This document shows positions 11,504 through 22,425 of a DNA stretch of 25,323 bases, one piece after another. Origin of the DNA: Saccoglossus kowalevskii (taxonomy: Eukaryota > Hemichordata > Enteropneusta > Harrimaniidae); the NCBI RefSeq assembly GCF_000003605.2, contig NW_003134349.1:357261-382583 (forward strand). Direction: 5' to 3'. The stretch's first letter is position 1. Every line of letters begins with the position of its first letter. The notes under the pieces are model-generated. The model was not told the origin of the DNA. It saw nothing but the letters and a program-made list of their open reading frames with translations, and did not search any database. The position numbers and the translations under genes were made by a program.

Positions 11504-11620
11504 ATAAAGAGCTATTGCTCGAAACGTCTAGCTATTTTTATCGATAAAGAGCTATTGCTCGAAACGTCTAGCTATTTTTATCGATAAACAGCCATTGCTC
11601 GAAACATGTTGCTATTTGTA
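11504..11620. repeat. Tandem repeat, 40-bp period, about 2.9 copies
   Basis: Units start at ATAAAGAGCTATTGCTCG at 11504 and 11544 and at the diverged ATAAACAGCCATTGCTCG at 11584. The first two units are identical over 40 bp. The third has several changes and fades out near 11620. Each of the first two units contains a GAGC..GCTC mini-hairpin, and the unit joints make TATCGATA palindromes. Confidence 0.92.
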
Positions 11621-12897
11621 ATAGTTACAGAGGACAACGATTACCAAATATATGGTTACGTCAGTTTTATTTTTAGTAATTGCCAGTTACATTAACCTCT
11701 TCATCATGCAAGATTTTACGATATATATTTACTGTGAGACAAATTACCACAATAAATTTTGTTATTACCTGAACTGTTCGATGTGTGTGTGCACTCTACG
11801 CTACTTAAGCGCACATACACACGCCCTCCTTATAGAAGTTCGTGGAACGCTTCATAGTTGAGCCGTGATATTGCATACGCTCAATTAAAAATAAGCTATG
11901 CAATTATGTTGAACATTACTGTTAGAATATAATTTATAAATTATTTTTGTAACGATTTTGGAAAGAGTTTAATTAGTCTGAAGCTAAATAACTCCATCCG
12001 CTCGTCGGTCTATGTTTTGATATATACTTGTGCGGTTAAAGGAATGTTTGGTTGAAATTGGATGAAAGTTATAACATTATTCGTACGTTTCAAATGTCAT
12101 CTCCTTAAACTGACGTGATTTCTGATATTCCCAGCCGATTCCAGATACATTAGGAGGTTTTAGTAACATTCTTTCTAGATGTCTGGACTATATCTTGATA
12201 TGATTTAATATCGAATGTGATTATATAAATATTAATACATACAGCGCGCCTTGAGGTATAGTAAAAAACATGGCACTAGTCCGCATTATGAAACATATTC
12301 ATATTATTTATTTGATAAGTTGATGCCACACAAATATTTGTTGCATTCTTTTGGTAAGTCTGTGGTTTTACATTATTGCAAAACTATGCTTAATTGGTGA
12401 ATTTCTAGAGCGCGTGCTATGCTGTTCTATTAAGTCAGCAAAATACAGACTCGTTCAAAGTGTGTGATTTTACAGTTGTTTAAATCAAATACAATGGTGT
12501 GTTAAATATTTGGATGCCGATGTCAGTGATTATTGTATGATCTGTCACGAACAAGACAGCAGATTGCATGACGAAATCGGAAAACAATACCACGTGACTC
12601 TAAAGCCTACAAGTCTTCTCCTGAAACATTGTTAGATAATTATATTCGAGTTGATCTCGCGGTACATTAGATCGGTGTGCAACATACGTACGGTCCTACC
12701 TTGTCCGTAACCCGGAATTTGAAGATTGGAAAATATTGCGTGCAACTTGTGATTCCCGGGGGATTGTCCCAGTTACCGTCAGCTGCAGTACAATAAATGA
12801 CATTTAGAAACTAATTAGGTATCACATCGAGAATATTACGCTGTTTATTTTTCACAATCAGTAATTCATTTGTGTTCAAATGGTTTGCTAAAAACAT
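11621..12897. other. No gene recognised
   Basis: AT-rich sequence. A loose GTGTGTGTGC / GCGCACATACACAC inverted pair lies at about 11785-11822. Short frames here show no family features. Confidence 0.5.
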
Positions 12898-13035
12898 GTA
12901 AAGCGTGGTGGTCGTCGCGCAGCGCGTGTTCCAATTTCATGTAAATAAACAATGTATTTTACACGCGTTGTGCACGTCGCTATGAGTCCCAAATCGAACA
13001 GGACGCGGCGCGACGCGACGACCACCGCCCTTTAA
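12898..13035 (-). mobile_element. Family B TTAA MITE, copy B3 (138 bp, inverted)
   Basis: Runs from GTAAAGCGTGGTGGTCGTCG (left TTAA mutated to GTAA) to CGACGACCACCGCCCTTTAA. The body is the reverse complement of B2: AATTTCATGTAAATAAACAATG first, then TATGAGTCCCAAATCGAACAGGACGCGG. The terminal arms pair over about 30 bp. Confidence 0.85.
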
Positions 13036-13701
13036 ACACTAATCAATCAACTAATTCAAATCACGTGACGATTCACGAACAAACAATTTATCATCTGTGG
13101 GGAGGTTTGGTTTTGATTAGGGCGCGCGTTAGGGACACTTACGATATTATAGTTTATACTAACACACTGTTGGATCGTGTCCATTACACGCTAGTGAAAT
13201 GAATAAAATGTCAATTTCCACCTGTCAGTTACACTAACAACGTGATATTTCAGATATTTAAAGTTAGACGTCAAATTAAATCAGTGTATAGCCTTCGAAC
13301 TAGGAATCATTGTTACCTCAACGTCCACAGCTCAAATACAATCTTGATGGGAACAAATTGTTTAATAGTGTTATTGTGGCAAGGTCGTTAAGGTTAATGA
13401 CAAGATGGAATGACGAGATAATTGCCTTCATTGCCTTGGCTGGTGTAATAATATTTACTCGTTATATGTATTATTTTCACTTCAGTTGCCGCATATTCAA
13501 AAAACCCATTATACAGACTATGATAGAAGGTTGAATATCATCAATTTTCCGATGGCGCATACATTTTTCAGCTTATTCGCTTATTTACATACGAGTTTTA
13601 AAAAAAAACATTGTCTTCTTTCGTCTAAACTACTTAAATCGAGGGCTTTGTAGTAGAGAGCAACTGCTCTTGACATTAAATAAATGTGCTTTAGATTTTG
13701 G
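13036..13701. other. No gene recognised
   Basis: AT-rich sequence with no supported gene. A 74-codon open frame at 13310-13534 lacks an ATG start and family signature. Confidence 0.5.
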
Positions 13702-13838
13702 CTAAAGTTTGGTAGTCGTCACATACGCATACGACAGATGGCCATAGCATAGCGTTGTTTACAAACAAGCGTCTACTCACGAGCCTTTGCGTTTTTACCG
13801 CGTGTTCTTATCGTCACTAAAGGTTCATTTCCGCTTAA
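13702..13838 (-). mobile_element. Family A TTAA MITE, diverged and truncated copy A5 (about 137 bp)
   Basis: Inverted relative to A1-A3. It begins CTAAAGTTTGGTAGTCGTCAC, then has the recognisable GATGGCCATAGCATAGCG, TTTACAAACAAGCGTCTAC and TTTGCGTTTTTACCGCGTG blocks. The distal arm with the NRF-1-type motif is replaced by unrelated sequence before a CCGCTTAA end. It is the oldest-looking A copy. Confidence 0.72.
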
Positions 13839-14552
13839 AATATGACACAGGTGACCTCAGTTGGCATTAATATCGCTTATTTTACGTAGACCACAGGCGT
13901 CTTAATAATAATAACATGTGTAATACATTGTAGATCATCTTTGTGTTACGCTTAAATGAAATTGGAGGATGTGTAGGTTGAGAAAGAATTTACATGTATT
14001 TTTCATTGTTTTGATGAAAACTACGATTCTACACGGGAAAAGCTTCCAAAACGACCTTACCGTCCTAATAATTGTGATCTACACGCCACAATGCCGTTGA
14101 AAAGTCATTGATAGCGTATGCTGCTACAAACTGTGTTAGCAAACAATCTCTTGGGTCATGAACCTAACATATGTAAGTTCTATATAGTTTTGGAAAACTG
14201 CTGCGGACACATTCAGGTATTTGGATTTAGGGTCTGATCACATACTAGGTCTTAACGACTCGAACTTATGTAGTTGCCAGACGGACACATTTTTCTGGAA
14301 AGCGACAACATAACCCATTACGTGCTGTCACTTTGTTGTATTTGAACGAATTCCGAGAAATGATTTCGGACACATTCAATCATTGTACACGTATTAGTGA
14401 AATCTGCCAAGTCGTGTTCGTGAAACAAACTCATACAGTAACAACCACGGGAATCAAAACAATTCAATAAGTTCTAAGGTAAAATAAAAAGAGTGAAAAG
14501 CATTCAATTTTAATACTTGTTACAAATCATCGTAGTCCCTTTATCGGTATAT
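13839..14552. other. No gene recognised
   Basis: AT-rich sequence. The string CGGACACATT occurs three times between about 14200 and 14375 without a regular period. No gene is supported. Confidence 0.45.
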
Positions 14553-14584
14553 TCACAGTCACTCTCCTAGTAGAGTGACTGTGA
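14553..14584. repeat. Perfect stem-loop, 13-bp arms, 6-nt loop
   Basis: TCACAGTCACTCT, loop CCTAGT, then AGAGTGACTGTGA: a perfect 13-bp inverted repeat. It is too short for an animal microRNA precursor and does not match the histone 3' stem-loop. Arms of this length are unlikely by chance in a window this size. Function unknown. Confidence 0.9.
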
Positions 14585-16059
14585 TGTATCCTATTTTATT
14601 ATCATATGATTCAATCTTCATTTTCATCTTTTTATGACACATTCACTCGGAACATCGCGACTATTCATGTTCAGACCAACTTAGTGCTGAAACTGCGTGG
14701 AAAGAATATATAAACACGATGAACATGCACTCCATTTTAACAACTGTATATATTCTTTTTCTGACACGCAGCACTCGATGTCCGACAAAACACTGACAAC
14801 AAGCTCAGCATTATCACCTGAAATGAATTCAGAGACTAGTTGTAAAACGAGTTTGATGAAGAAAACACGGCACTAATTTTCATTTACAAGCCGTGATTAC
14901 AGCGCCCGTCAAACGAACAGATTATTTAATTTACCCTGGCGTACGAAGATAAACAAGGACAGAACGCTGTCCCCTCGCGTCCAATTAAGGAACGACATTT
15001 TTTGAACTATTATTAAGTACGGTTAATTTCACTGAATGATCCGCCGAGCCTGGCACTCACGAACTACCTGTCATGTGGTAAATGCATACAAGATATACTT
15101 CATAAAGTACGCCTGGGGCTACACATATACATATTCAATGCCCACATTCACGCTAAATACATGATAATCAGTCCAACATCCTGACGAGATCAACGTATCA
15201 TGACAAGAAGGAAAACAGCTCCTATTAAAACTAATCACGGATTTATAGAAGCGATAAAATTGGGAATAATTCAAAGAAGGAATTATAAACTCTTTATCTT
15301 TGAATAATATTTGATTTGAAGATCATCTTAGATTACTTTAAACCTGGTACAGTCGTTTTGTGAAACAGACATTGTGTGATGTGACACGATTGTCATCATT
15401 ACTGTTAACACTAGTTCATCACCATGGCATCCACGTACTGTTGTCTTGGGAGCCTGTTATCCTCTTTATCGTCATACATTGTTACAAACGCTCAATGAAA
15501 TTACATGTAATACGCCTATTTCATGAATAAAATACTAGTGTTATACTTGTATTTACTGTAACCCTTGACCTATGGCAAATTAAATATATTTTAAAGGTCA
15601 AGTAAAACGCATTAGAGACGATTCTGAATTGTTCCATTCGCAAGTAGACAGGAGCTGTAATCAGACAATTACTTAATTGTATTTCGGGCGGAAAGTCGTC
15701 TATAACAGAAATATAATATATATGTATATAAGATATAAATTGTCAGGTGGAGTAACATTAAAATCACGACTACATTTTTTATCATGGCACATATAAAAAT
15801 TGCCTACCAATATCACAAACAAATTTGGTACACGTTTTTGACAAATTGTGTTCGTACACATCACTAACCTCTTTTTCCTTCAATAAAGTATGTTAACTAC
15901 GCACAGCCAAGTTTCCATTCTCCATCTCATCAAATCATTCCGCTGTCAGGTCACGTCTCAATCAACCCAATTTGCGCTGTGACGGCTTTGGCGTGTGTCA
16001 ACAGCGTATTTTTCAAATACACAAATACGTCGTGTACAATTACATACGTGTAATCTGTC
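14585..16059. other. No gene recognised
   Basis: AT-rich sequence with a more GC-balanced part at about 14880-15080. No ORF, RNA gene or repeat was identified. That part could be conserved non-coding DNA, but this cannot be judged from one sequence. Confidence 0.4.
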
Positions 16060-16200
16060 TAATAACAGCTGCCGCCAGTCGGATATCTCTCATGATAATC
16101 GTCTGTTTTCATTATTATTATTTTTAAATATTGATTAACTAATTGATAATTATCATAAATAAATCACTGGCGCTGTAATTTGTGCAAGATAATTGATGTT
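16060..16200. promoter_or_regulatory. Candidate cis-regulatory element rich in homeodomain-type motifs
   Basis: Holds an E-box CAGCTG in AACAGCTGCCGCC, then a dense TAAT/ATTA run (ATTGATTAACTAATTGATAATTATCAT). Inside the run is a perfect 12-bp palindrome TGATAATTATCA (16144-16155), and GGCGCTGTAATTTG follows. Clustered ATTA cores flanked by GC-balanced sequence resemble animal enhancers. AT-rich DNA also produces such cores by chance, so this is only a candidate. Confidence 0.25.
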
Positions 16201-17973
16201 TGTCTCTAGGTTTTGAACACCAAAGTTAAAAGTCGCTGCCCTTCGAAAAACACACCACACAATGTTTCCAATATTTGTTCATTAATTTTGATTAACAGAC
16301 AATTGTGCAAAATAATTTAAAAGTTTGCAAAAAAAGATGCCGTTCAAAGAGTTAAAGATTTAGAGATCTGGAGATATGTCGACTTTTCCAACCTTTATCC
16401 TGTCCACATATCGTCTTTAAAGTATCCATCTTAAATAGCATTCATTCAGAAATTAACGTTCAATTTACTCCAATGGACATCTGTAAAATGTCTCGGCAAT
16501 ACCAGATATCATAAATACTATAAAACATACCTTGCATATATAGCGGTTCTTCTGCCATTTGACCCAATCTGTCAGTCATAATGATACAAATCATAATTAT
16601 TTGTATTATTCTTTACTATCGCTATAAATACAATGTTTAGTATTGTTACTTCATTGAATAACAGAAAAAAAAAATGACGGAGATATTGTGTCCTGTGTTT
16701 TCAATGACAGTTGCAGATAAGATAAGGCCATTTGTAAAGTGGAATATTTTCTGATATTTTAATATGCAGGTTCGTAATATAAATTGTCATCATTTCTGTT
16801 CTTCTTGTTAGTGAGACAGATTCAAACTTAAATAGCTCCCAGTTGCGTCTAGGTGTTTAAATGTTAATTTGGGTTGAGAATGGTGCCTGAAATGGTAAAT
16901 TGAATTCACTCAAATGTGTGACTAAATTCTTGTTTGGCCCAAGAGAACAAACCAAAACATCAGTAATTCTAGAAACTTTATTGCAAATAAACAAGACCTT
17001 GGTATATTGTAAAAGTTTCACAAGAAACAAAACAAAACTGTAGAAACTATTTATGTTTGAATTCTTCAATCAAAGTGTGAAGTGTACAAATACCGATAAC
17101 AAAGTGTCTATAGCTCTCGCATAAACACAACTAATAGTAGAAAACGATCCTGGTGTCACGTTCTACTACAAAATTATACTTCTCGTTATGTATGTACATT
17201 CATGTAAGTTATGCGTTAGAACAAATTATTTTTGCACTTTACCAAGTAAATGTTTCAAATGTAGTTAAGCTTCGATAATTTTACAACGTTGAGCCAATCT
17301 GAATAGACACAATGCAAAAAAGGTTTTATGTATCTATACTAAAAATATTAGTATTTTTGTATTTACAATCATAAATATATACAATTATAATTATTAAGTG
17401 AACCCTGATTTTATTTCTGTTGCGCAGAACGGCGGCTTTTGACGCATATATACGTGGTAAGTGTATACATGATAGCTACTTATAATATAAAGGTTTCATC
17501 ACAGCACATGTAGGTTGTGTGCCACTGCGCATGCTTTTTATTTTTTTTTTAAACAAGGGGTGAAATTTTTGTATTTTCAAACGTTTGATATTCAAGATGA
17601 CACCAGAAAACCTTACCAACCAGACAATGGATTTGGGAGTGGGATATTAGAGAAACCAACCGACTTTAAAAATACGAACGTCTGTGCTAATATAAAAATC
17701 GTTAGCCTCGGGAAAACATCGTTGTTTTAAAAAATAATGAGTTGCAGGCTTCTGCAAGTCTTTAAAAAAAGACTTTTTCCAACTGTTGGCTTAGTTGAAT
17801 GTCTGGTTGATGTTTGGATCAATCTGTACACCACCACCCCCCCCTCCGCCCGCCAAAAAACTGAAAACATCGTTACTCGTACATATGTATCCCGCATTGC
17901 AATATAGTAATGACGTCATTGTGATGGTACGTCCCCTAACCATGAACTCTGTTACATTAAAGCAATTAACAAG
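16201..17973. other. No gene recognised
   Basis: AT-rich sequence with a C-rich low-complexity tract at about 17829-17854 and a full CRE-type ATGACGTCAT at 17910-17919. The frames at 16857-17069 (minus) and 17515-17977 (plus) have no family features. Confidence 0.5.
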
Positions 17974-18279
17974 TTAAAGCGCAGTTATCGTCGCGCTGCG
18001 CATGTGCGACATTTGTGTTGATAAACATTGATTTTTCCACAATACAATGCGCTCTTCAAATGAAAATCACAAGTATGAGGTTTGTCATGGGCCCAACTTC
18101 CACTGATTACCGCCGGTGACTCCTTCGATATCTTTCAATCACCTCAAATTACCTAATTAAAGCCTGGAAACGTCTCAGTTTGTACTTGTTGATCTGCGCA
18201 ACAGTAAAAGTTGCCATCTTTGTTTATATAAGACTCATATATTTCGCGCATGCGTGGCGCGACGACTACCACCCTTTAA
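17974..18279. mobile_element. Family B-type TTAA element, long variant B4 (306 bp)
   Basis: Bounded by TTAAAGCGCAGTTATCGTCG and CGACGACTACCACCCTTTAA. The termini belong to family B and pair over about 30 bp, but the interior is about 170 bp longer than in B1-B3. Part of the interior (CTCTTCAAATGAAAATC) recurs in B5 (23692), so B4 and B5 define a long subfamily. No transposase-like frame is present. Confidence 0.72.
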
Positions 18280-19249
18280 ATGCTTGTTAATACAGATTTG
18301 AGTAAGATCATTGAATTCACTTCAGTGTACGGGAGCATATAGTTACATCATGGCAATTGAATCCGTGAATTGCTTTGGAGTGGATCCATTCAACTTGCAA
18401 CTGAGAGTTTGAGATCGATACCAGAGAAATACAATAAGTCGGGAGCAGATGCATTAACAACGTAGTGATATATTTCTTTTCTCTGTCAGAATTAAAGTGC
18501 TCTATATAATGTTTATTTGTCTGAATCGTTTGGAAACATTCGAGAACCATAAATAGGGCTTCACAAAACGAATGTTGTAATAAAATGAACTTTGTTCCTG
18601 GACCATGACAGGTTCGAGACTGGTGGATTTGTCACTGAAAATAAACACCTTATTTGGTAAATGCAATGAAAACAGGTTAAAAACGTGCGAGTTTTCAGTT
18701 TGAAATAGAGTGACATGGATTCCAGCCATGAAAATAAACTGCAGATGGGTAATCCGTGTTATTTCGTGATTGCATAATCAGAATACTCATCTCACAGGTT
18801 ATCGGGTCACTCATGTAATGTGCACACCCCGCGGTTATCGTAAAACATGTGATGTGGAAACAGGATAATGTGAAACGTCTGTGATCACAACGTGGATGAG
18901 TATTTTGATTAGCATTTGTGTTATGTTATTGATTATTGTATTTTTTAACATAACGTAGTATTTATTTATTTAATATAATAGTACATATTAATAGCTCAAA
19001 GTGCATTGCGCAATTCCACCTGTCTTACAATCGAATGAACACTATTTCATGTATCACGAAACAAAATAAAACCAAATATTATAAGGTTATTACGAAAATA
19101 TCTGAAAGTATGCACGAAGACAGTATAGCTGGAGTATCGACCGACGCACATATTTCCCTTCCAAGGATATACCTTGGGAATGCCGATATCCAAAAAGTTT
19201 AAATCATGGCATCGTTTTGAAGAGATATAAGACAATACTTTCTATTAAT
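18280..19249. other. No gene recognised
   Basis: AT-rich sequence. Overlapping minus-strand frames at 18317-18550 and 18502-18729 have no recognisable domain. No RNA gene is supported. Confidence 0.5.
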
Positions 19250-19530
19250 GGCAGAGGAGGCGGCACGAAATTTTGCATAGAGAGGCGAGATCTGCTCACC
19301 AACCTCGCACCGAAGGCGCGATCTTACTAGAGGGTCCGGGGCATTCTTCCCCTTAAAACTGTTTAAATCTAGACCCTCTGAAACGCTATTTCCTGCATTT
19401 TGAGGGTCAAATTTTGCTGACACAAAAGATTTCAGCTTTTTTGGAGGGGCGACGCATAAACATTTTTTTCGAGGGGGGCGAACCGACCTCTGCCACCCCC
19501 ACCCTCGTGCTGCCGCCGCCGCTGAAAATC
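19250..19530. repeat. GC-rich dispersed-repeat-like block
   Basis: A sharply bounded block, much richer in GC than its surroundings. The left end GGCAGAGGAGGCGGCACGA and the right end (minus strand GGCGGCGGCAGCACGAGG) are similar in inverted orientation, like imperfect terminal repeats. The interior has short GC palindromes (GGGG..CCCC near 19337-19354) and the phrase TGCAGGAAATAGCG on the minus strand. It resembles from memory a non-coding interspersed repeat seen in marine invertebrate genomes, but I cannot name the family. The minus-strand open frame through it is not a gene. Confidence 0.55.
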
Positions 19531-20356
19531 ACAGTCAAAAGAAATGTTATGTTCTAAAATAATACCTCGCTTTGAGCTTTCAGTGAACAACCACAAAACC
19601 TGTAGACTGTCAACAGTTCTCAGTCACAATGTGTTAGTATAGTATAAACAGCAAACGATTTCAGTCATTCGGTCTGAATTCTGACACACAAAATGCATAT
19701 GAGTAAAGCACTGTCACGTGTCATATTCTCAAATCAGTATAACTGTGTCCAATCCTTCAAATGGCTGACGTATTTTTGACACCGGAATTTCAAGTAATTT
19801 TACTAAATTATTTCCTGAAAATGTTGAATGTATTTTCAAATTGACATTTTCCATGCATGGTGTTCACCAATGATAACTTTCAATGACGCGTAGAGCTTTT
19901 AAATATAGCGTAATACTAGTTACCGACGTCCAGAAACGTGTTCGTATTTATTTATTTATGGTGTATTCTGAACCAATATCGGAGTGAAGATTATTAGTGA
20001 TCAGCAAACTATTTTTAGAAAATATGGCCTAAGATATGTATTGGCTGCCTTTTAGATAAAATAATGAGAAGAGAAGATAATGACGGTAATTTATTTCAGT
20101 TTTGGAACATTTTCATCACAGTTTAATGGTGAGGACGTCTTTCAATCTCAATATTTTGTCATGACATACATCAGTAGTAAAACAATGCATTTTAACTGTT
20201 GTATTTATTGCATTCTTTGTCTGGGAGTACGCTTCTATCCTACGATACAGACAACTCGTGCCCGAGCTCAATTGCGTCTATTACACCAAGACTCGATGAT
20301 GAATTTCGTGAGATCTAATTCTTGACATAGTAGACAACTACATCACGTGTTATGTC
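19531..20356. other. No gene recognised
   Basis: AT-rich sequence with one 81-codon ATG frame (20080-20325, plus) that shows no motif, signal peptide or family resemblance. Treated as chance. Confidence 0.5.
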
Positions 20357-20523
20357 TTAAAGTGGGGGAGTCATCACCTGCGCACGCGCGGGAATTGAGT
20401 CCCAAGCAACGATATAACAACACACGCTAATAACGCAAAGGCTCATGGGTAGACGCTTGTTTGTAAACAATGACACGCTATGAACATCTGACGCATGCGC
20501 AGGTGACAACTCCCCCGCTTTAA
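20357..20523 (+). mobile_element. Family A TTAA MITE, copy A3 (167 bp)
   Basis: Full-length copy from TTAAAGTGGGGGAGTC to CTCCCCCGCTTTAA, with arms pairing over about 30 bp. It has the same internal blocks as A2, including GAATTGAGTCCCAAGC, CAAAGGCTCATGGGTAGACG and the palindrome TTGTTTGTAAACAA. NRF-1-type motif at 20379-20390. TTAA is intact at both edges. Confidence 0.9.
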
Positions 20524-22188
20524 ATAAATGTACACATCTCTGCAATACTAGTACTCGTTCAAATTAGTCATGTAGAAATGAACAACACCTGTAGACACGA
20601 GTGCTCGGAAACGCGCGACGTAAATTGCATAATAACCGGAAACACGTGTGATAAACTGACAAAATCGGAGTGCTACTTCACGTCAGTTAGCAATTGTACA
20701 TGAAATGAAAAACTAAAGACATTTCCCATTCCGGTAATTTGCTCAATTAATTAAAATATAACACGTGTCAGTATCCGCATGTTGTGTTGTGTAAATGTCT
20801 TAGTGAGTGTTGAGGTCACAGAACAAACCTGCGAGAGACTGGAGAGCTAGATGATTGCTGTCTAGATATACAAATATATGCTCATTTATGTGTTTTTGTT
20901 TGACCACTCGAATGGTCTGTGAATTGTTTGTAATACTGTAAGCTGGAAAAAAGCGTCTCGTTTTCTTCTGTTAAGCTGCCTTTGTTCTATATTTATAACC
21001 AAATACCTACAGACAATATATTGTTCAGTTTTTACATGCTGTAAATAAAAGCTAGCACAGATATAATAGGACATTGATGTTTCCATTCATTGCACGTTTC
21101 CAACTTGAAAATGTAAGACATAATAATTTGTCTGCACATTTTTCTTATATTATTCAATATTTCTGGAAATGAACCCTAATTTTGGAGCCAACACACAAAA
21201 TTTGAATAAATGTTCAGTTTTTACTGAAGGAAAGTGCAGATTATAAACGGGACTATTTTGCGAATTTGTGACGAAAAGAGGGAACTGGTGGTAATATACA
21301 TCTATTCATAACACTAAACATCAAAGAGAACAAAATAATGATACTAAAAAATCATGCAGCAAGCCCAATTACATTCAAATTATAAAACTAGTACGAGTAA
21401 ATATTTAATTGCAAAGCTTTACCAAAATATTTACATTGACTATGCTGCGTAGCGGAATCGTTAGACAATTTTTTCTCGGTTTTCTTTTCACCCCCACCGT
21501 GAAAGTAGAGACCGGATGCAATCGATGCGATACCTTCTTTGGGTCGTTTAGCTTCGCATCTGCATTTCATGCATGCTATACTGATTTCGAAGTGAAAGTG
21601 TGTTGTGTCATAAAATGATTCTATTCACAGCTAACTATACCAGAGTACACGTGAACCTGTGTGTGTAATATACTGATCTATTTACTTTCCGAGGAGCTCA
21701 TGACTGTTGACGCGTATCAGTTTGATTGACATGTGACAGATGATAGTATGAGCTGAATGAATTCATGAATTCTACTTGAAATTCCCGGCACATACACCCA
21801 CACCTCGTACAATACCGCCAGTCAGCATTGGAGTTGGCAAATTAACTCAATTATTAGCGCAGTTTATGACGTCACATACGTACGTACGTACGTATTTATT
21901 TAATGAATATACATTATGTAATCAAACTAACCTACGTGAGTGCAATAAACATCTTCTTTCATTTCAAGCCCAACTTGGTCGATTTCTGTATGTTAGATGA
22001 ATACATTTCTAATCTGAATACAGAAGCTTTACAAAGCCTGAACTAAATTATTTTTAGCAACGAAGATTATATTTCCATGTAGATACAATGAAGTATGCCC
22101 AGATTTCATACATTGTTTACAAACTTGACATTTTGGAAAAGAAATTGATTCTACAAAGCAAAAATATACAATATTAAAGCCAAGAGCT
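20524..22188. other. No gene recognised
   Basis: AT-rich sequence. It contains a CRE-type TGACGTCA (21867-21874) followed directly by an 18-base TACG repeat (21877-21894). Open frames on both strands at about 21390-21618 have no family signature. Confidence 0.5.
21867..21894. repeat. CRE palindrome next to an (ACGT)n microsatellite
   Basis: TGACGTCA is followed two bases later by TACGTACGTACGTACGTA. Both are self-complementary CpG-containing strings in an AT-rich background. The repeat is short and may be a mutational microsatellite. Confidence 0.8.
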
Positions 22189-22425
22189 TCAAACTATACT
22201 GGAATATTCTATCAGAATTACTGTAAAGGCTTCCATTCTACCTTGTGTGCCTGTTTGTATGTGTGCATTCATAGGCCCGGCAAGAGACAAAAGCAACAAG
22301 TTAGTGTTTTGGCAGTGGACGAGCTTCCTAGAAGTTCCGCTTGAACGAAACGCATCAAATGCGTCAAGTTCGATTAGAGCAAGAAGATAGCCTATGTTCC
22401 TGGTGATTTTTCCAAAAGTCCACAT
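22189..22425 (-). CDS. Unassigned 78-codon open frame (doubtful)
   Basis: Starts at a true ATG and its first 60 or so codons are more GC-balanced than the neighbouring DNA. The product has a mixed composition with a leucine-rich stretch (about residues 44-49), but no signal peptide, cysteine pattern or motif that I recognise. No donor or acceptor clearly bounds it. It may be chance, an unrecognised exon, or a decayed repeat; I lean to chance. Confidence 0.12.
   Translation of the reverse strand: MWTFGKITRNIGYLLALIELDAFDAFRSSGTSRKLVHCQNTNLLLLSLAGPMNAHIQTGTQGRMEAFTVILIEYSSIV

Noticed and set aside
18597-18630. tRNA-like B box GGTTCGAGAC
   Set aside because: No matching A box, acceptor stem or cloverleaf in the surrounding 90 bases.
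19199-19423. 74-codon minus frame in the GC-rich block
   Set aside because: Lies across a repeat-like block and its flank; composition follows the repeat and no domain is seen.
20357-20545. 62-codon minus frame, resembling the plus frame at 24589-24840
   Set aside because: The similarity arises only because both cross family A MITEs; it is not a protein family.
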